DNA from: Antedon bifida
Taxonomy: Eukaryota; Echinodermata; Crinoidea; Comatulida; Antedonidae
DNA length: 64,000 nucleotides
Assembly (NCBI GenBank): GCA_963402885.1
Contig: OY727095.1
Location: forward strand, 11,971,001-12,035,000
Direction: 5' to 3'
The position numbers and the translations under genes were made by a program. Under the pieces are notes generated by a model. It searched no databases. It was not told the origin of the DNA and saw only the letters and a program-made list of their open reading frames with translations. Within the stretch, counting starts at the first letter, position 1, and every line of letters begins with the position of its first letter. This document shows, piece after piece, positions 1 through 13,616 of this stretch.

Positions 1-670
1 TGAAGTGACAAAGTGAATATAGAAAGTTGGTGACAATCATAAACTGAAGTGACAAAGTGAATATAGAAAGTTGGTGACAATCATAAACTAATGTGACAAA
101 GTGAATATAGAAAGTTGGTGATAATCATAAAATAAGGTGACAAAGTGAGTATTTAGAAAGTTGGTGATAATCATAAACTAAGGTGACAAAGTGAATATAG
201 AAAGTTGGTGACAATCATAAACTAATGTGACAAAGTGAATATAGAAAGTTGGTGACAATCATAAACTAAGGTGACAAAGTGAATATAGAAAGTTGGTGAC
301 AATCATAAACTAATGTGACAAAGTGAATATAGAAAGTTGGTGACAATCATAAACTAAGGTGACAAAGTGAATATAGAAAGTTGGTGACAATCATAAACTA
401 ATGTGACAAAGTGAATATAGAATGTTGGTGACAATCATAAACTAAGGTGACAAAGTAAATATAGAATGTTGGTCATCATCATAAGCTAAGGTGACAAAGT
501 GAGCATTTAGAAAGTTGGTGACAATCATAAACTAAGGTGACAAAGTAAATATAAAAAGTTGGTGACAATCATAAACTAAGGTGACAAAGTGAATATAGAA
601 AGTTAGTGACAATCATAAACTAAGGTGACAAAGTAAGTATTTAGAAAGTTGGTCATCATCATAAGTTAAG
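1..670. repeat. 44-bp tandem repeat array
   Basis: About 15 head-to-tail copies of a roughly 44-bp unit, each carrying GTGACAAAGTGAATATAG and then AAAGTTGGTGACAATCATAA. A minority variant has TATTTAG and CATCATC substitutions. The array runs off the left edge and ends near 670, about 90 bp from the last CCDC18 exon visible. It lies in a CCDC18 intron (transcribed strand is minus). Confidence 0.93.
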
Positions 671-758
671 GTGAATCATCCACTGGTTTGTTTCTAATAC
701 AGTGGGTTTGGAAGTGCCATTATACATTTTCTGGAACATCCATCAAAAGCTCAAATAC

Positions 759-3700
759 CTGTTTGTTTCTGTGTTGTACATCAGCTTGTGCACGACCCAG
801 TTCTGACTGTAGCACTAAGATGCGTTGCTCCATTTCCCCCTGATGCATTTTGATGACACTGTTCAATTGTGAAAGCTATTTACAGGTAGTAATAAAAATA
901 CAAACTTAATATAAATAAACCACAATTTTGACCTTGAAAAAGATGGTCAAAATGGTATAACATGCCAGCATTTTATTGTATTATATCATGAAAATGTTAC
1001 TGTACATTTGACAACATGTTTATTGCGAATTATAGTGATAAATCGTAAGCTATTTCTACACAATCAAACTTTATGTGACAAAAAAATGGGATGTGCCCAT
1101 ATATTGACATGATGATGTCATATCACTACCATATTTGGGTATATCACTGCTCATCACACTTTTTTGTCAAACTAGTTTGATATATACCTGTAGTGTAGAC
1201 AGAGCTTTAAAAATAAATTGATAAAGTCTACAAATTAAGAAAAGTAAATCTTTTCATTTTTTAACAAATAATTACAATGACCTGAGCTGCCCGTTGTTGT
1301 AGATCTCTTTGTCTTGACTTCAGAGCTTCATCTAGCTGTTCAATGTCTTTCTCTTTTACTTTCAATTCATCATGACTTTGTCTAAAATTAAAACACAGTT
1401 GATCTTTGAAAAATATACTGTACTGCGTTTATAATTTGTTTTTGCGTAAAAAGAATACTCAGTAAAACTCACCATCATCAAGACAACTTTACATAGATGT
1501 AACTTTACATAGATGTAACTTTACATAAATGTAACTTTACATAAATGTAACTTTACATAGATGAAATTTTACATAGATGTAACTTTACATAGATGTAACT
1601 TTACATAAATGTAACTTTACATAGATGAAATTTTACATAGTTGAAACTTTACATAGATGTAACTTTACATAGATGTAACTTTACATAGATGTAACTTTAC
1701 ATAAATGTAACTTTACATAGATGTAACTTTACATAAATGTAACTTTATATAGATGTAACTTTACATAGATGAAACTTTACATAGATGAAACTTTACATAG
1801 ATGAAACTTTACATAGATGAAACTTTACATAGATGAAACTTTACATAGATGAAACTTTACATAGATGAAACTTTACATAGATGAAACTTTACATAGATGT
1901 AACTTTACATAGATGTAACTTTAAATAGATGAAACTTTACATAGATGAAACTTTACATAGATGAAACTTTACATAGATGAAACTTTACATAGATGAAACT
2001 TTACATAGATGTAACTTTACATAGATGAAACTTTACATAGATGTAACTTTAAATAGATGACATTTTACATAGATGAAACTTTACATAGATGAAACTTTAC
2101 ATAGATGTAACTTTACATAGATGTAACTTTACATAGATGAAACTTTACATAGATGAAACTTTACATAGATGAAACTTTACATAGATGAAACTTTACATAG
2201 ATGTAACTTTACATAGATGAAACTTTACATAGATGAAACTTTACATAGATGTAACTTTACATAGATGAAACTTTACATAGATGAAACTTTACATAGATGT
2301 AACTTTACATAGATGTAACTTTACATAGATGAAATTTTACATAGATGTAAATTTACATATATGTAACTTTACATAGGTGTAACTTTACATAGATGTAAAT
2401 TTACATATATGTAACTTTACATAGGTGTAACTTTACATAGATGTAACTTTACATAGATATAAATTTACATATATGTAACTTTACATACGTGTAACTTTAC
2501 ATACATGTAACTTTAAATAGATGTAACTTTACTGTTAGATGTAAGTAAACTTTACTTGCTTATGGCCTAGCTTGTTAAATGTAACTTTACCTGAGACTTA
2601 GGCCTAGCTTGTTAGCCTGGTCCTCATGACTTTTTGCATTTGATTTACTCCTTTGCAGGTTGTCTTGAAGATTAGCGAGTTGTTCAAAGGCTTCATGCAG
2701 CTGTCCCTGAGCCCGCCGTAATTCTGAATCCATCTCAGTTGCTCGGTTCTTGAACTGTAATAAATCTGTCTCTGTAGTTTCTTGATTCTGTTCCAAATCT
2801 TTAACTTTCATCAAATAAACCAAACATTTTTTAAATGTCAGAAAATATAATAATCACAGATACCTACAATATATTGTAATATTAAAATGTTAATTCACAA
2901 ATGTTTTTCAATTATAATATGGAAAGATAATTTAAATGTTTTTTTTTATTTTATGTCTTTTATACCAAATACCAAAACCTTCCAAAAATTCTGGTTAATT
3001 TAATACACCATATATTGATTCATATAATAATTAGTAAAAACGTATATAATGAACAAATGTACAAACGGTATTTTATAGTATAATGTTTTAAATTATTAGA
3101 GTATTAAATAGCTTGAGGCACTTTATAACGCTGTTATCTTGGTATGCATTCGGTGATTCCATATCCAAAGATATTTGTCCTGCGTCACACTTGATGTGTA
3201 CCAAATTGCATGCATTATTTCAACTATGATAATACTATGCTCACTTTTCTGTTGGTATATCTGTATACTTTCATTTGCTTGGCTTAATTCTTGTTCTAAG
3301 TCTTGTTTCTTTTGAGTCTGATTCTCAGAATCTTTTTTCACTTGTTGCATAGTCTCCACCAGGTGTTCTATATGTTTCTCTTTATCTTCTAATTCACATT
3401 CCAACTGTCTGTAATGTTTCAAATAAACTACAGTATTATGAAATAAGATGAAGATTTTGTTGTAAATATTTAAACCATTATTGCACCATCTGCCAGAAAC
3501 ATTTTCAACTGACATTTTTAGGTGGTAGTCGCAATTCACATCTAGGCTAATATTATATTTTTTGAAATATTTATCTAAAGCTCTGTCTACACTATCAAAC
3601 TAGTTGGACAAAAAAAGTGCCTAAATATGGTAGTGATATGCCCAAATATGGTAGTGATATGACATCATCATGTCCATATATGGGCACATCACATTTTTTT

Positions 3701-6700
3701 GTCACATAACATTCAATAGTGTAGACAGAACTTAAGGGAAATATCTCATTTAATTGTGTGTGATTGGTGAAAACGACCACTGGATTTCCTGAATAATTGT
3801 GAAGCATAGTATTTGCGATATTTTCAGATTTTCAGACAAACTGGACATACTTAATTAATATCATATACATCAAAGTAGATACACCATGTAGCTCATTCTT
3901 ACCTAACATCATGAGTTAGTTTTGCAACTTGAGTTGTTCGCTCTTCAAGATCACAGCAAGCACGGTGTAACTTCTTCTCTAATGCGTCTGCATCTTTTTC
4001 AGCACTGCTTTCAAATTGACTCAACTCTTTTTCTAGATCAGAAATCTAGTAAAAATGAACAGATATAAAGTAAATTAATATTATATAAATGTTATTCTTT
4101 CTTTAGAAAACCTACTAAATGTTTTGTAATTCATTCTACCAAAATCTATCCTGCACGAGACATATTTGCACAAATCGGTAAGGCTGTGAATGTCTTTCCA
4201 AGGGAGCTTTTACCAATTTTATGGATTCAAAATTTTACAATGATTCTTCAGCTTTGTAAACAACATGCTGTAAAGAGCATGATTTAAAGATTATAATTGT
4301 TGACATTCACATTTGAAGCAACTAATGGATGAGCAAAATGTGAGGAGCAAAATGTGAGAATTAAAATGCACTTGTGTACCTGTTTTTCCAGTTGACTTTC
4401 TCTATCTTCTAGATCACTGATGCGGTTGCTGCTCTGTGCCAGCATTTGTTGTCTTTCATTCAATGACTGGTGAAGTCCTGTAACCTCGTCTTCTTTATCG
4501 GCCATATCATTCTTTAAATCTTGCACCAATTTTTGAAGGGTCTCAATCTGATAATACATATTAACAAATGATCTACATTCTTTGTTTCAACAACAAGTAT
4601 GTGCTAAAGCTCTAACCCGGTGAGTGTCTATTTGTCTGGCTTCTACCATGTGTCTTTCCACCATGGGATTGGGAGATCCTAACCAGAAGATATATTTCTA
4701 GTTGGCATCGCTCTAGGGGTCACTGAGAGGAAGACACACAAGCTCCTGATTTATTTTTTGTTTTTGTGAGAGAAATCATTTTAATTAACAAAGAAATGGT
4801 AACAATCTTTCTGAACTAGGACAACGATGCTTTGAACCTATGGCTGTAGGTTACAGTGCCTCTACTAAACCACTTAACTTGAAATACATAGTATTAAAAA
4901 GTATTTTTAAATAGTATATATATATTACCTCTTTTATTTTTCCTTTCAATTCTTTCTCATTTTCATTAGTTTGCTCATCAAGTTGCTCTACACATTTCTG
5001 AAACTGTTCTTTGCAGATAATGAGGGCGCCTTCTAGCTGTGCCACTTTGTTGCTATCTTGTGCAGCCCTGCTCCTTAATGTTTCCCAGGCTTCTTGCTGA
5101 TCAGTAAGTTTTGTGCTTAGCTCCTAGTTGAATAAGTACAAAACCATTAAATAACCTCTCAACTATGTGTTTTTTAAAATTCACTCATAGACTCCTCATC
5201 AGCCACAGTCTTAGTCTTGAGGAGCCTAAGTAACAAATAACAATAAACAAAATTGATATTTATTAAATATAAAGGTGATACCTTATTGTTCGAGAATAAT
5301 TTATTGCTGAGATCTTGAATTTCAGAATTCTTGATATCAAGTTCATTTCTCAGCAAGCATATACTTTGTTGAGAAGCATCAACTTGCTGAAGTCTGTCAT
5401 CACACAGATTCTGGAGCTAAAATGTAATACATACTAGGGGTCAAATTTATATGTAAATTTAAGTCAATGATTTTCAAAATAAAACAAGCACTTATTTGTA
5501 CATATTTATTTTCTTAAATCTTAATTCCATAACTGGTTTGATAGCTTTAGTTTTTCAATTAAGCACTTCTTGAATACTTTTTCTGTTAAAGATGTATTGT
5601 CCCCCTGAAAAAATAATTCTTTTTGTTGAATATTCTATTTTAATGTAACATAATAGTTATCCACTTTGACCAAAAATTGGATCGAAAAAAAATGTATTTA
5701 CCGGAAAAAATGTAATTTAAAGCAAAAAATGGTCAAATTGGCTGCCAGCCAATGGATTTTTGGTTGAATTTAATCATTTATTTTGTCATTTTACAAGTGA
5801 AAACATAATTTGTGATTAACTTTATTAAAACTACAAAATAACCTATTCAAAGTCTGATTTAATTAATCTTAATTTTTCATGTTTTTGGGGGACAATACAT
5901 CTGTAATAAGAGTGTCCCCTTAATAGGGATGTCCTCCAAATAGGGGTGTCTCAAAGGAAAGGGTTCTACTGTAGTTGCAAGTTACATTAAAATCTGGGTA
6001 ACCAATCAAATTAAGCTGCTCTACAGTTAAATTGCGCTGAAAAAAAATTGTTAAAATATAATAGATATTTTTACCATTTCAATTTGTTTTTCAAGTTCAT
6101 GACATTGCTCAGCATTTAAATCCTTTATTTTATCAATGCTTTGTGTTACATCATCTAGTTCTGTATTTCTTTCATTCATTAAATTCTGTCATAAAAAAAG
6201 AATCGAACAAAGTATGAATTGTACCACAAAATGAATCTTTACAATGTATACGTTGAATGCACATGTTAAAAAACTACAGTCTATTACAAGTACAGTTTAT
6301 GAAGGCAACATTTGTTATATTATAAACCTTGTAATTTCTGCATTCCTGTTTAGTTTGATCAAGTTCTTCTTTTAGATTTTCAACAGTAGCAATGTGATGT
6401 CCTAGTGCGGTACTCTTGTCATCCAAATCTTTCTCAACAAGTTCAAGTTGATTTGACTTCTTTTTAAGCTGAAAACAGGAAAACAGTAGGAAAACACTTA
6501 TTATTTGATTCACAAAGACAACTACTATGTTTGTTTTAATTTCTGATCTGCTTTTAGACATGCTGGTTGAATACTGTTTAGTGGGTGGGGGTGCAGGGCC
6601 TAAAATGTGAAAGAATGAAATAAAGTGCTGAACTTAATCTGATATCCTATATTTTGCATTATAAAAAAAGGGGTGCGGCCAGGCTGGCAGCCCGCCTCCT

Positions 6701-9700
6701 GGATCCTTCTGTTATGTCCTAATATGGTCATTGTTTGCTTAATATAAATATAAGCTCATCTGCACAGAGCTCTTATCCACGGCACAACATATCTACACAA
6801 AACACATTTTTTTCATGAAGTAGATAGACACAATATGCACTTATTTATGTTTTCTCCTTTACAACAAAAATAAAACAAACCGTTCTCTGGACAGAAACAA
6901 ATTCTCCTTGCTTTTCCTCAAGATCATTTTGCAGCTCGACAACTTGAGCATTACGCTGTGTAATGCGTGCTTTGAGAGCAGTATTCCTTGCATCGCTATC
7001 AGCCAGCTGGTCACGCAACATGAAAATTTCCGATTTGATGCGCCTCCTGTCATCCTCAAGTTTACGGACGATGGTTTCTAACTCATGTGCTTTTCTGTCT
7101 CCTAACAAGAACAGGAAAAACAATTTATTTTTTAATATGAACTAAAACAATTATTTTAAAACTTCAAGAAAAAAGCTGAGCTATAGATTTTCTCACAATT
7201 CACTGTGTAGGGAAATCTCTTTTTTAGGCCTCAAAAGTGCCTGAGTGAATATTCACTAGAAATAGTATATTAATATTTTTAATTCTTTCTATTTATACTT
7301 TGTATCTTTTTTATTTTTATAATTAATAATAATAAATTCCTGTATTATATAATTGTATTATACATTTCAAGCATGAACATACTCTAAGTAGAGATATTTC
7401 TACTAACCTTGTTTACTTTTCTCAATGATTGCCATAAGTTCAGACCTAAGTCCATCCATCACGCCTGAATCATTAAGCCTGGCCTCTTCTTGTTGTCTTG
7501 CTGAATTCAACGAATGAACCTCTGCTTCTTTCATTGACAGCTTCATTCTAAAAGATGTTGAACAAATTTTAATTTTTATGATCTGGAGAGAATTCAACCC
7601 AACTCCCTGAGATTAGTATACAAATAATGAATGTTTTTGAGTTAAATAAAATTTAATAACTACTCAATAAGGCAATAAAAGCCAGAGTTGACTAGGAATA
7701 TCAGGTAATAGTATTACTTCACTCTCTCTGTTATTATTTTTAGAAACAGCAGTAAACGCAAAGAGGTTATATATCAAACCTAGATAGTCTCTCTAGTAAG
7801 CCAAAGAATTTGAAATAGAAGAGGAGCACTATATGAAACCCACATGATCATTATGGTTGACTTACTTAAGATCATCAACCTGTGCTTTATATGATAAATT
7901 GGTTCCTTGGTATGCATCCATGTCAACAGATATACTTGACAGAAGGGTTTCTGGGATTGACTTGATGCTATTGGTAGGACTGCTTGCTTTTGGATGATAA
8001 TATTCACCTTGAACTGAAGTTTTCTGCTGTACATTTTAAAAACACAATTTTAGAATTATACATTCATAGAATATAGCTATGCAGATTTGTCAACTTTCTA
8101 TACTTAATGTCAGAATTGTCAAACAGTCCTTCTGTACATGATTATAGTATGTTTCTTAGTCTTAGAAACGAAATGTCTCTGATAGGTCATGACACTTATT
8201 GGCTGTCGACGACCCTGTGGTGTGTTGTATTAATTATTGTATCATTTTTTATGCTTACAGATCTATATTAAAATACGTATTTTTTAGTTTTATAGAAATT
8301 CATGCACATTTCTCAACATATCGTTTAGTAAATTACCATTCTAAAAAACAAAAAAACATTACATTATTTTACCTGTTTTGTTTGTAGTGTTTGAATTATT
8401 TTTTCTAACTGACTAAGCTGTTGGTGGCTTTGCTCTACCTCCCTCTGTGATTCCGCCAATCTTTGGTTCTGCCTCGATGTCAGTTCTTGAAGCTCTTCTC
8501 TGTCACGTACACTGCTCTCCAAATTTCTCTCAAGTTGATTAATCAGCTGTGATTGTTGTGATAGACTTGTCTCGAGTTCTTTGTTTCGCAAAAACAGAGC
8601 TGGTTTCTCGACACTATCCACCTTTCTAAGCCTCCTAAATATTAAAAACATAAGTAGAAAGAAAATAATTACCCTAGTGTTCTGATCTAATATGTTTTGG
8701 ATCTTTGTTCTACTTCTAACTAGGGTTCATGAAATAATGGTACTTTTTATTCATAACTTATAGTATATACTTTCTCTCTTTATGTCATTTGTTTAGGCCG
8801 ACGTCTGTCGATTAGCTTTACATTCATCTGAATGATGGATGAAACTAAAGCCATGAGGACTGTTTAAGGCACCTTTGATTGGTCCTAACATAGATAGAGG
8901 GCTTCTCTCGTCTAGTTCCCACCTTAACCAGAGGAGAGGCATGGGCCAATATGTCTGAGGCAGACACTAGATGCAGGGGATGCCATAAGATTCAGCAGTG
9001 CCTAATGGGACCGCAGCTCCATATAAAGCACCCGATATTCCCAGATGGTCTTCCATCCAAGCGAAAATGTCATTATCATCAAAATAAATGGTCAAGAATA
9101 AAAAATATTGTCTTGTAAATTTGATAATCTAAATGACCAATCTTACGTAATTTCTTCACTAAGGTCTTGCAATTGTTCTTCAAGACTTGTTGTCTTGTAA
9201 AGGAGTTCTTCACGTTCTTTATCACAATGTAAGAGACTTTCTCGTAAATGATCTTCACTGCTCTGATGCTGTTAATAATGACAACAAAGATGTTTACAAA
9301 ATGGTATCAGAATGTTATTATTTTTCTAAAGATCTTAACATTTGAATATAGGGCTGTTTTTTAGTAATTGAGCAACTATTTTTTGTAGAAATTGCATGCA
9401 AGAATGACTTTTGCCCTTAGATGATTTCTTAGCAATAGTACATAACTAGTACAAAATCAGCTGTATCAAAAAATCTATCCAACCAACTCAGTTTTCATCA
9501 GAAGCTGTAGTTGGATCACATAACAATCTTTGTATAGGCCTGATTGAATAGAAAAAAAATCAAGAAATGAAGATGGGCAGGACACATCGCAGGAGTTACG
9601 GAGGAATGGAAGAAGAAAAGAAGGTGGATGAGACGACTTTAAAGCTCTGTCTACACTATCAAACAAGTTTAACAAAAAAAGTGTGCTCAAATATGGTAGT

Positions 9701-12700
9701 CACATGCCAAAATATGGTAGGACCCCAGCTCCATTGAAATCATCATGTCCATATATGGGCACATCACATTTTGTTGTCACATAAAGTTTGATAGTGTAGA
9801 CAAAGCTTAAGAGATATCTGGCTCTGGTCAATAGCTTCAAAGAAGAGGAAATGGAAAATAAGAAATGCTTAATACCTTTTGTAACTTCTGTTTAGTTTTA
9901 AACCTGTATTTTTCCAGTTGATCATTTAAATCTTCTAGGTTCTTTTTAACTTCCTCATTTTGATTCTGAACACTGCATACATAATAAATCACAAACATTC
10001 AATTTTTATTATTTCATAAAAATATATCTCAGGGCGTAAAAAGAAAATGTTGCTCAAGCCAGAATGATGCAAAATTCTAACAAATCTAGCGTCAGCTTTT
10101 TTGTTTGAAATTGAGTTGTTTTTTTTATAGTACAAATTGCATGCATCAATGAATTTTCTATAGTAGGATTTTTTTCATATTTAAGACTTTGAGCCAGTAG
10201 ATTTTAAGCAAGACTACATAATTAAATATGTACACAAACTCAGTTTTTAAAAAAGGAGGAAAATTTCATTGACACTGTATTATAATTGATGGTATGCTTG
10301 GGAAACATATAACATTTTTTCCCATTGTCTAGACTTATTATAAATCCAAGGTAAACCTTTCTCTTCTCAACATTTCTTCTGCTAGCTGATCTTTTACTTC
10401 GATGAGTTCTGTTTTAACCTGATCAAAATGTTTATCTTTTTCTGCGTGATAGTGATGACTCTCATTAAGACGCTGCTCCGTTGATCTGAGGGCGCTGTCA
10501 TATGTGCTCAACTCTTCTTTAAGACTGGACACTTGTTGTTTCAGTTTAGGTACTGAATCTCTTGTAGAATCCAGTTCAACACTAACTGAATTGAACTTTA
10601 AAAAAATTTAATTAATTAATTAATTTTATTTAAGCCTTGTCTACAATATCAAACTTTATGTGACAAAAAATGTGATGTGCCCATATATGTACATGATGAT
10701 GTGATATCATTTTTGGGCATAGCACTACCAAATTTGGGCACATCACACTGTTTTTGTCAAACTAGTTTGATAGTGTATACAGAGCTTTAGCCTAAGAACA
10801 ATGCATTGCTATTGAGATTTCTTGGATGGATGCTATACTGAAAATAGGCTGGGTAAAATACCTTAAAATACTGTAAGCTTTAGGGTGGGTGGGTGGAGAA
10901 GATGGGTGACCCTGCACACCCCACTCTACAAATTAGCAAGGCACAGGTAATTCCCCCACAAATACATTCATAATTTGTACCTTTTCTTGTGTGGAGTGAA
11001 GTTGATAACTAGTGTCTTCTAACTGACTTAGAAGACTATGATTCTGCAAGATCAACTGTGCATTCTCTTCTCTCTGAGCTTGCAGCTTAATTCGAAGAGC
11101 CTCATTATCAAAATCCTTCAGTGGCAAAGAAATTCTTCCTCCTGATTTTGAACTCCCCTAAGAAAATATATACAAGTTCAGTCATAACCACTGTGTATAC
11201 ATACATACATACAGGATCCTCCTATTGGGCACTAAGTAGCATAATATTACTAAAGTGTTTGTTAAGATTTTTTAAGGTTCATTAATACACTGTTATTGCA
11301 CACATTCGTATTATGTGTCATGTTTCAAAGGCACAATTTGAAAAAAATGATCACTGTAACAGCGTGATTGCTTGTCACGTTTGATACTGAAATCCTTAAA
11401 GATGTATTGTCCCCCTGAAAAAATAATTGTTTACATTTTTTTTCTTGAATATGCCATTTTAATGTCACATAATAAGCACAAAATAGTCAAATTGGCTGCC
11501 AGCCAATGGATTTTTGGTTGAATTTGACCATTTACTGTATTGTGTCATTTTATATGAGAAAACATTATTTTTGTGTTTTTTTAAGTGATTAACTTTATTA
11601 AAACTACAAAATAACCCATTTAAAGTCTGATTTAATTAATCTTCATTTTTCATGTTTTTGGAGGAACAATACATCTTTAAATTATGCATTAATAGTGTAC
11701 ATATAATATTTGGAGTGCCTCCTCACCAATAGTATTATCAATCAGTCTATTGCAATCAAGTGTTAATCTTGTTGCAAAATTCTCACCTTATGCAAAGAGA
11801 ATGATGGCTTGCTTCCATCCAGATGATGACTTGATGTTTTTGCCATCCTAGGTCGATAACCTTTAGTCCTTGATACCAAATCAGTGCTGGATTCTGGGGT
11901 AAGATCCTCAATTGTTAATGGTGGAACTGGATCATCTGAAAATTCTGTATCTCCACTAAATCTGTATCTATTAAAAATGGTTAAGATGAGAAAATCAGCG
12001 AGAGTGATCAATATCTATTTTCTAGTGTTGTTCTGTAAAAGTTCTCAGACTAATATTGATCTAAGTGTACTCTTAGTATCTGATGTAATTTTTTGTGTCA
12101 TTCAATATTAGTTCTACTGTTAGTTCTATTCAATGTTCTATTGCACTCTCAGCTTTTTGACAATGTTGTGTAACTGTAACACAAAAGTGACTTTTGCCAA
12201 TTTAAAAAAAGTAACCTGTAGTAGTGTGAGACATCCATAACTGTTTTCTGAGGCAAAAATTGAAGAGCTACCCATTTTAATATACTCTCCTCCCATCTAG
12301 ACTTAGTTTAAAGATAGCAGCATCAGATTAATTTATAACAATAAAAGTTCACTTTAGAAAAAGTAGGTGAATGAATGCTTGGTATTTGTTTTTAATATGG
12401 ACAATATTCTTTGGAAACTTCACTGTCCTACTTTTGTCTGCCCTCGTTAAATATACAAGTTCTAATCTTTCAACTCATAAAATATTTTTCCTATTTAACT
12501 AAACATTCATTCTTGGTTTCGGTTGGTTGACTGGTTCACCTGTTCTGTCCATGTTTTGGAGGGGTTTGTAACCGATGAAGGTTCTTCTCGGTTTCCATCA
12601 ACCTTCTTCGTAAAGCATTAACATTCTCCATCAATTCAGTATCATCATCTGTTGTTTTTAACATAACTGGTTTATTTTCCTAAAATGTGACAAATACAAA

Positions 12701-13616
12701 TAGAGGTCTTGTTAAAATTTGTAGAACTTTCTTTGCTTGGTGTAGTAGATTCTTCTAATCTTCACATTTCTTTTCTCAAAACCCTTATAACACTAAACAT
12801 AGAAGATACAACTTTTAAATTTCACACTGTGAAATAAATAAATGCCACTTCTCTAACTCTTTTCCGTAGCAGGTACAAAACAAGTCAATTTCACACCAAA
12901 CAGTGTGACTGTGAGTGAGTGCATAGTTAGTTAGGACGTTTAGTCTTAAATATTCTTTAAGTTTAATATTATTATTGTTATTAGCAACACTAGGCCTACC
13001 TAGTACTAGCTACTACTAGGCTAGTGGCTAGGCCTACAGTAGCTAGCTAGCCTAGTCTAGACGGGATATATTAATTAGAGGCCTGTCCTTCTACTAAAAC
13101 TAGGCTACCCCCCTCTAGGCTAGCCCAGCCAGGCTAGCTAGAGAAGAGTTAGGCCTAGCCAAATAATGTTTTTATTCACTAATGCTGGTATTTTATTGAA
13201 TAAATCACAAGACCAGTTAATGCCCAAATGCAATTTAACAAACACAATATGGTGATTTAGGCCTACCTGCCATTAATTTCAGTAATAATTTTAATTAGAA
13301 GACTTATTATATTAGGTAGGGCAATGTGTGATATTGTTGTTTACAAAATAAATTCAAACAAACCGCCCTCTCTCTTTCTTCAAAATCCACAAAAAAAATA
13401 ACCTTGTGTCATTTTTTGGGTTTAAAGGTCAAAGAATTGTAAACTATATAAAATCATCATAAAATGGTCTAACATAAATATATTATCACAAATAATATCT
13501 TTAAAATTTACAGTTGGTTTTAATATATTTTTATTTACTAACTAGATACAAGTTTTTATTAATTGAAAATATATTTCATGAATAAACTAACATGATTTAT
13601 TGTTCACGTCTGCCAT
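759..13616 (-). CDS. CCDC18: CCDC18 orthologue (coiled-coil protein), 3' end outside window
   Basis: Long coiled-coil protein, centrosome-associated in vertebrates by recall. Exons, C- to N-terminal: 759-875, 1282-1381, 2591-2804, 3245-3408, 3903-4045, 4380-4547, 4929-5123, 5282-5416, 6075-6185, 6328-6468, 6881-7101, 7408-7547, 7866-8026, 8373-8634, 9147-9268, 9876-9972, 10357-10595, 10981-11157, 11787-11967, 12540-12679. Every junction is GT-AG and all phases chain, giving 1,076 open codons. Diagnostic matches to remembered human CCDC18 include EENAQLILQNHSLL (exon 10981), KLSMKEAEVHSLN (exon 7408), ALIICKEQF (exon 4929) and HQGEMEQRI (exon 759). The match at 759-875 corresponds to about residue 1,090 of the human protein (about 1,450 aa), so the C-terminal part lies left of the window. 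The start is a guess: ATG GCA GAC at 13614-13616 before a GTGAAC donor joins in phase to exon 12540-12679. The alternative is an ATG inside exon 12540-12679. Confidence 0.88.
1047..1209. mobile_element. Foldback MITE family 1, copy 1
   Basis: Inverted-repeat element of about 160 bp. The ends are related to AAAGCTCTGTCTACACTATC, with inner arms holding GATGTGCCCATATATGG and its reverse complement. The left end is diverged here. It lies in a CCDC18 intron. No coding capacity. Confidence 0.75.
1488..2545. repeat. 16-bp minisatellite array
   Basis: About 65 copies of a 16-bp unit, ACTTTACATAGATGTA or ACTTTACATAGATGAA. The array lies in the CCDC18 intron between exons 1282-1381 and 2591-2804 and ends about 45 bp from the exon 2591 donor. 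The T and A variants form runs, with GATGAAAC copies concentrated in the middle, consistent with expansion by unequal exchange. The last, more diverged units carry ATATATG. Confidence 0.95.
3577..3735. mobile_element. Foldback MITE family 1, copy 2
   Basis: Well-preserved copy: AAAGCTCTGTCTACACTATC at the left and GTGTAGACAGAACTT at the right, with internal CCAAATATGGTAGTGATATG repeated twice. Flanking TAA on both sides may be a target duplication. It lies in a CCDC18 intron. Confidence 0.85.
4560..4885 (-). mobile_element. Probable tRNA-derived SINE remnant
   Basis: Read on the minus strand from about 4880, the stretch holds AGTGGTTTAGTAGAGGCAC (box A-like) and then ATAGGTTCAAAGC (box B-like, GGTTCRANNC) about 35 bp later, the layout of a tRNA-derived SINE head. 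The body below it to about 4560 is unassigned. It lies in the CCDC18 intron just upstream of exon 4929-5123. The end points are estimates. Confidence 0.4.
5587..5904. mobile_element. MITE family 2, copy 1
   Basis: Starts TTAAAGATGTATTGTCCCCC and ends GGGGGACAATACATCTGTAA, near-perfect terminal inverted repeats of about 20 bp. The interior contains the palindrome TTGGCTGCCAGCCAA. A copy at 11396-11682 shares the whole interior. Non-coding, in a CCDC18 intron. Confidence 0.88.
9027..9062 (-). repeat. 5S rRNA-derived fragment, probably SINE head
   Basis: On the plus strand AGCACCCGATATTCCCAG followed by ATGGTCTTCCATCCAAG matches, with few changes, the reverse complement of the 3' portion of metazoan 5S rRNA (GGGAGACC, GGGAATACCGGGTGCT). 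The match stops at the CTTGGATGG side, so this is not a full 5S gene. On the minus strand the fragment is followed down to about 8800 by sequence of unknown origin, as in a 5'-truncated 5S-derived SINE (SINE3 type). Confidence 0.55.
9639..9810. mobile_element. Foldback MITE family 1, copy 3
   Basis: Left end AAAGCTCTGTCTACACTATC, right end GATAGTGTAGACAAAGCTT, flanked by TAA on both sides. The middle includes a short insertion reading GGACCCCAGCTCCATTG. It lies in a CCDC18 intron. Confidence 0.85.
10633..10791. mobile_element. Foldback MITE family 1, copy 4
   Basis: Left end AAGCCTTGTCTACAATATC, right end GATAGTGTATACAGAGCTTT, with the same internal GATGTGCCCATATATG arm. Orientation is opposite to copies 2 and 3. 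It lies in a CCDC18 intron. Confidence 0.82.
11396..11682. mobile_element. MITE family 2, copy 2
   Basis: TTAAAGATGTATTGTCCCCC at the left, GGAACAATACATCTTTAA at the right. Its interior is collinear with copy 1 at 5587, including the GGCTGCCAGCC palindrome and AACTTTATTAAAACTAC. It lies in a CCDC18 intron. Confidence 0.88.
12985..13270. repeat. AGGCCTA/CTAGCC motif cluster in CCDC18 intron 1
   Basis: Dense short motifs of the AGGCCTA, TAGCTAG and CTAGGC type within about 280 bp, next to the CCDC18 5' end. Similar clusters occur beside POLE3, SNAPC4 and SUCO (21660-21850, 33840-33960, 52690-52895). The motif core TAGGCCTA is palindromic. Function unknown. Confidence 0.7.
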
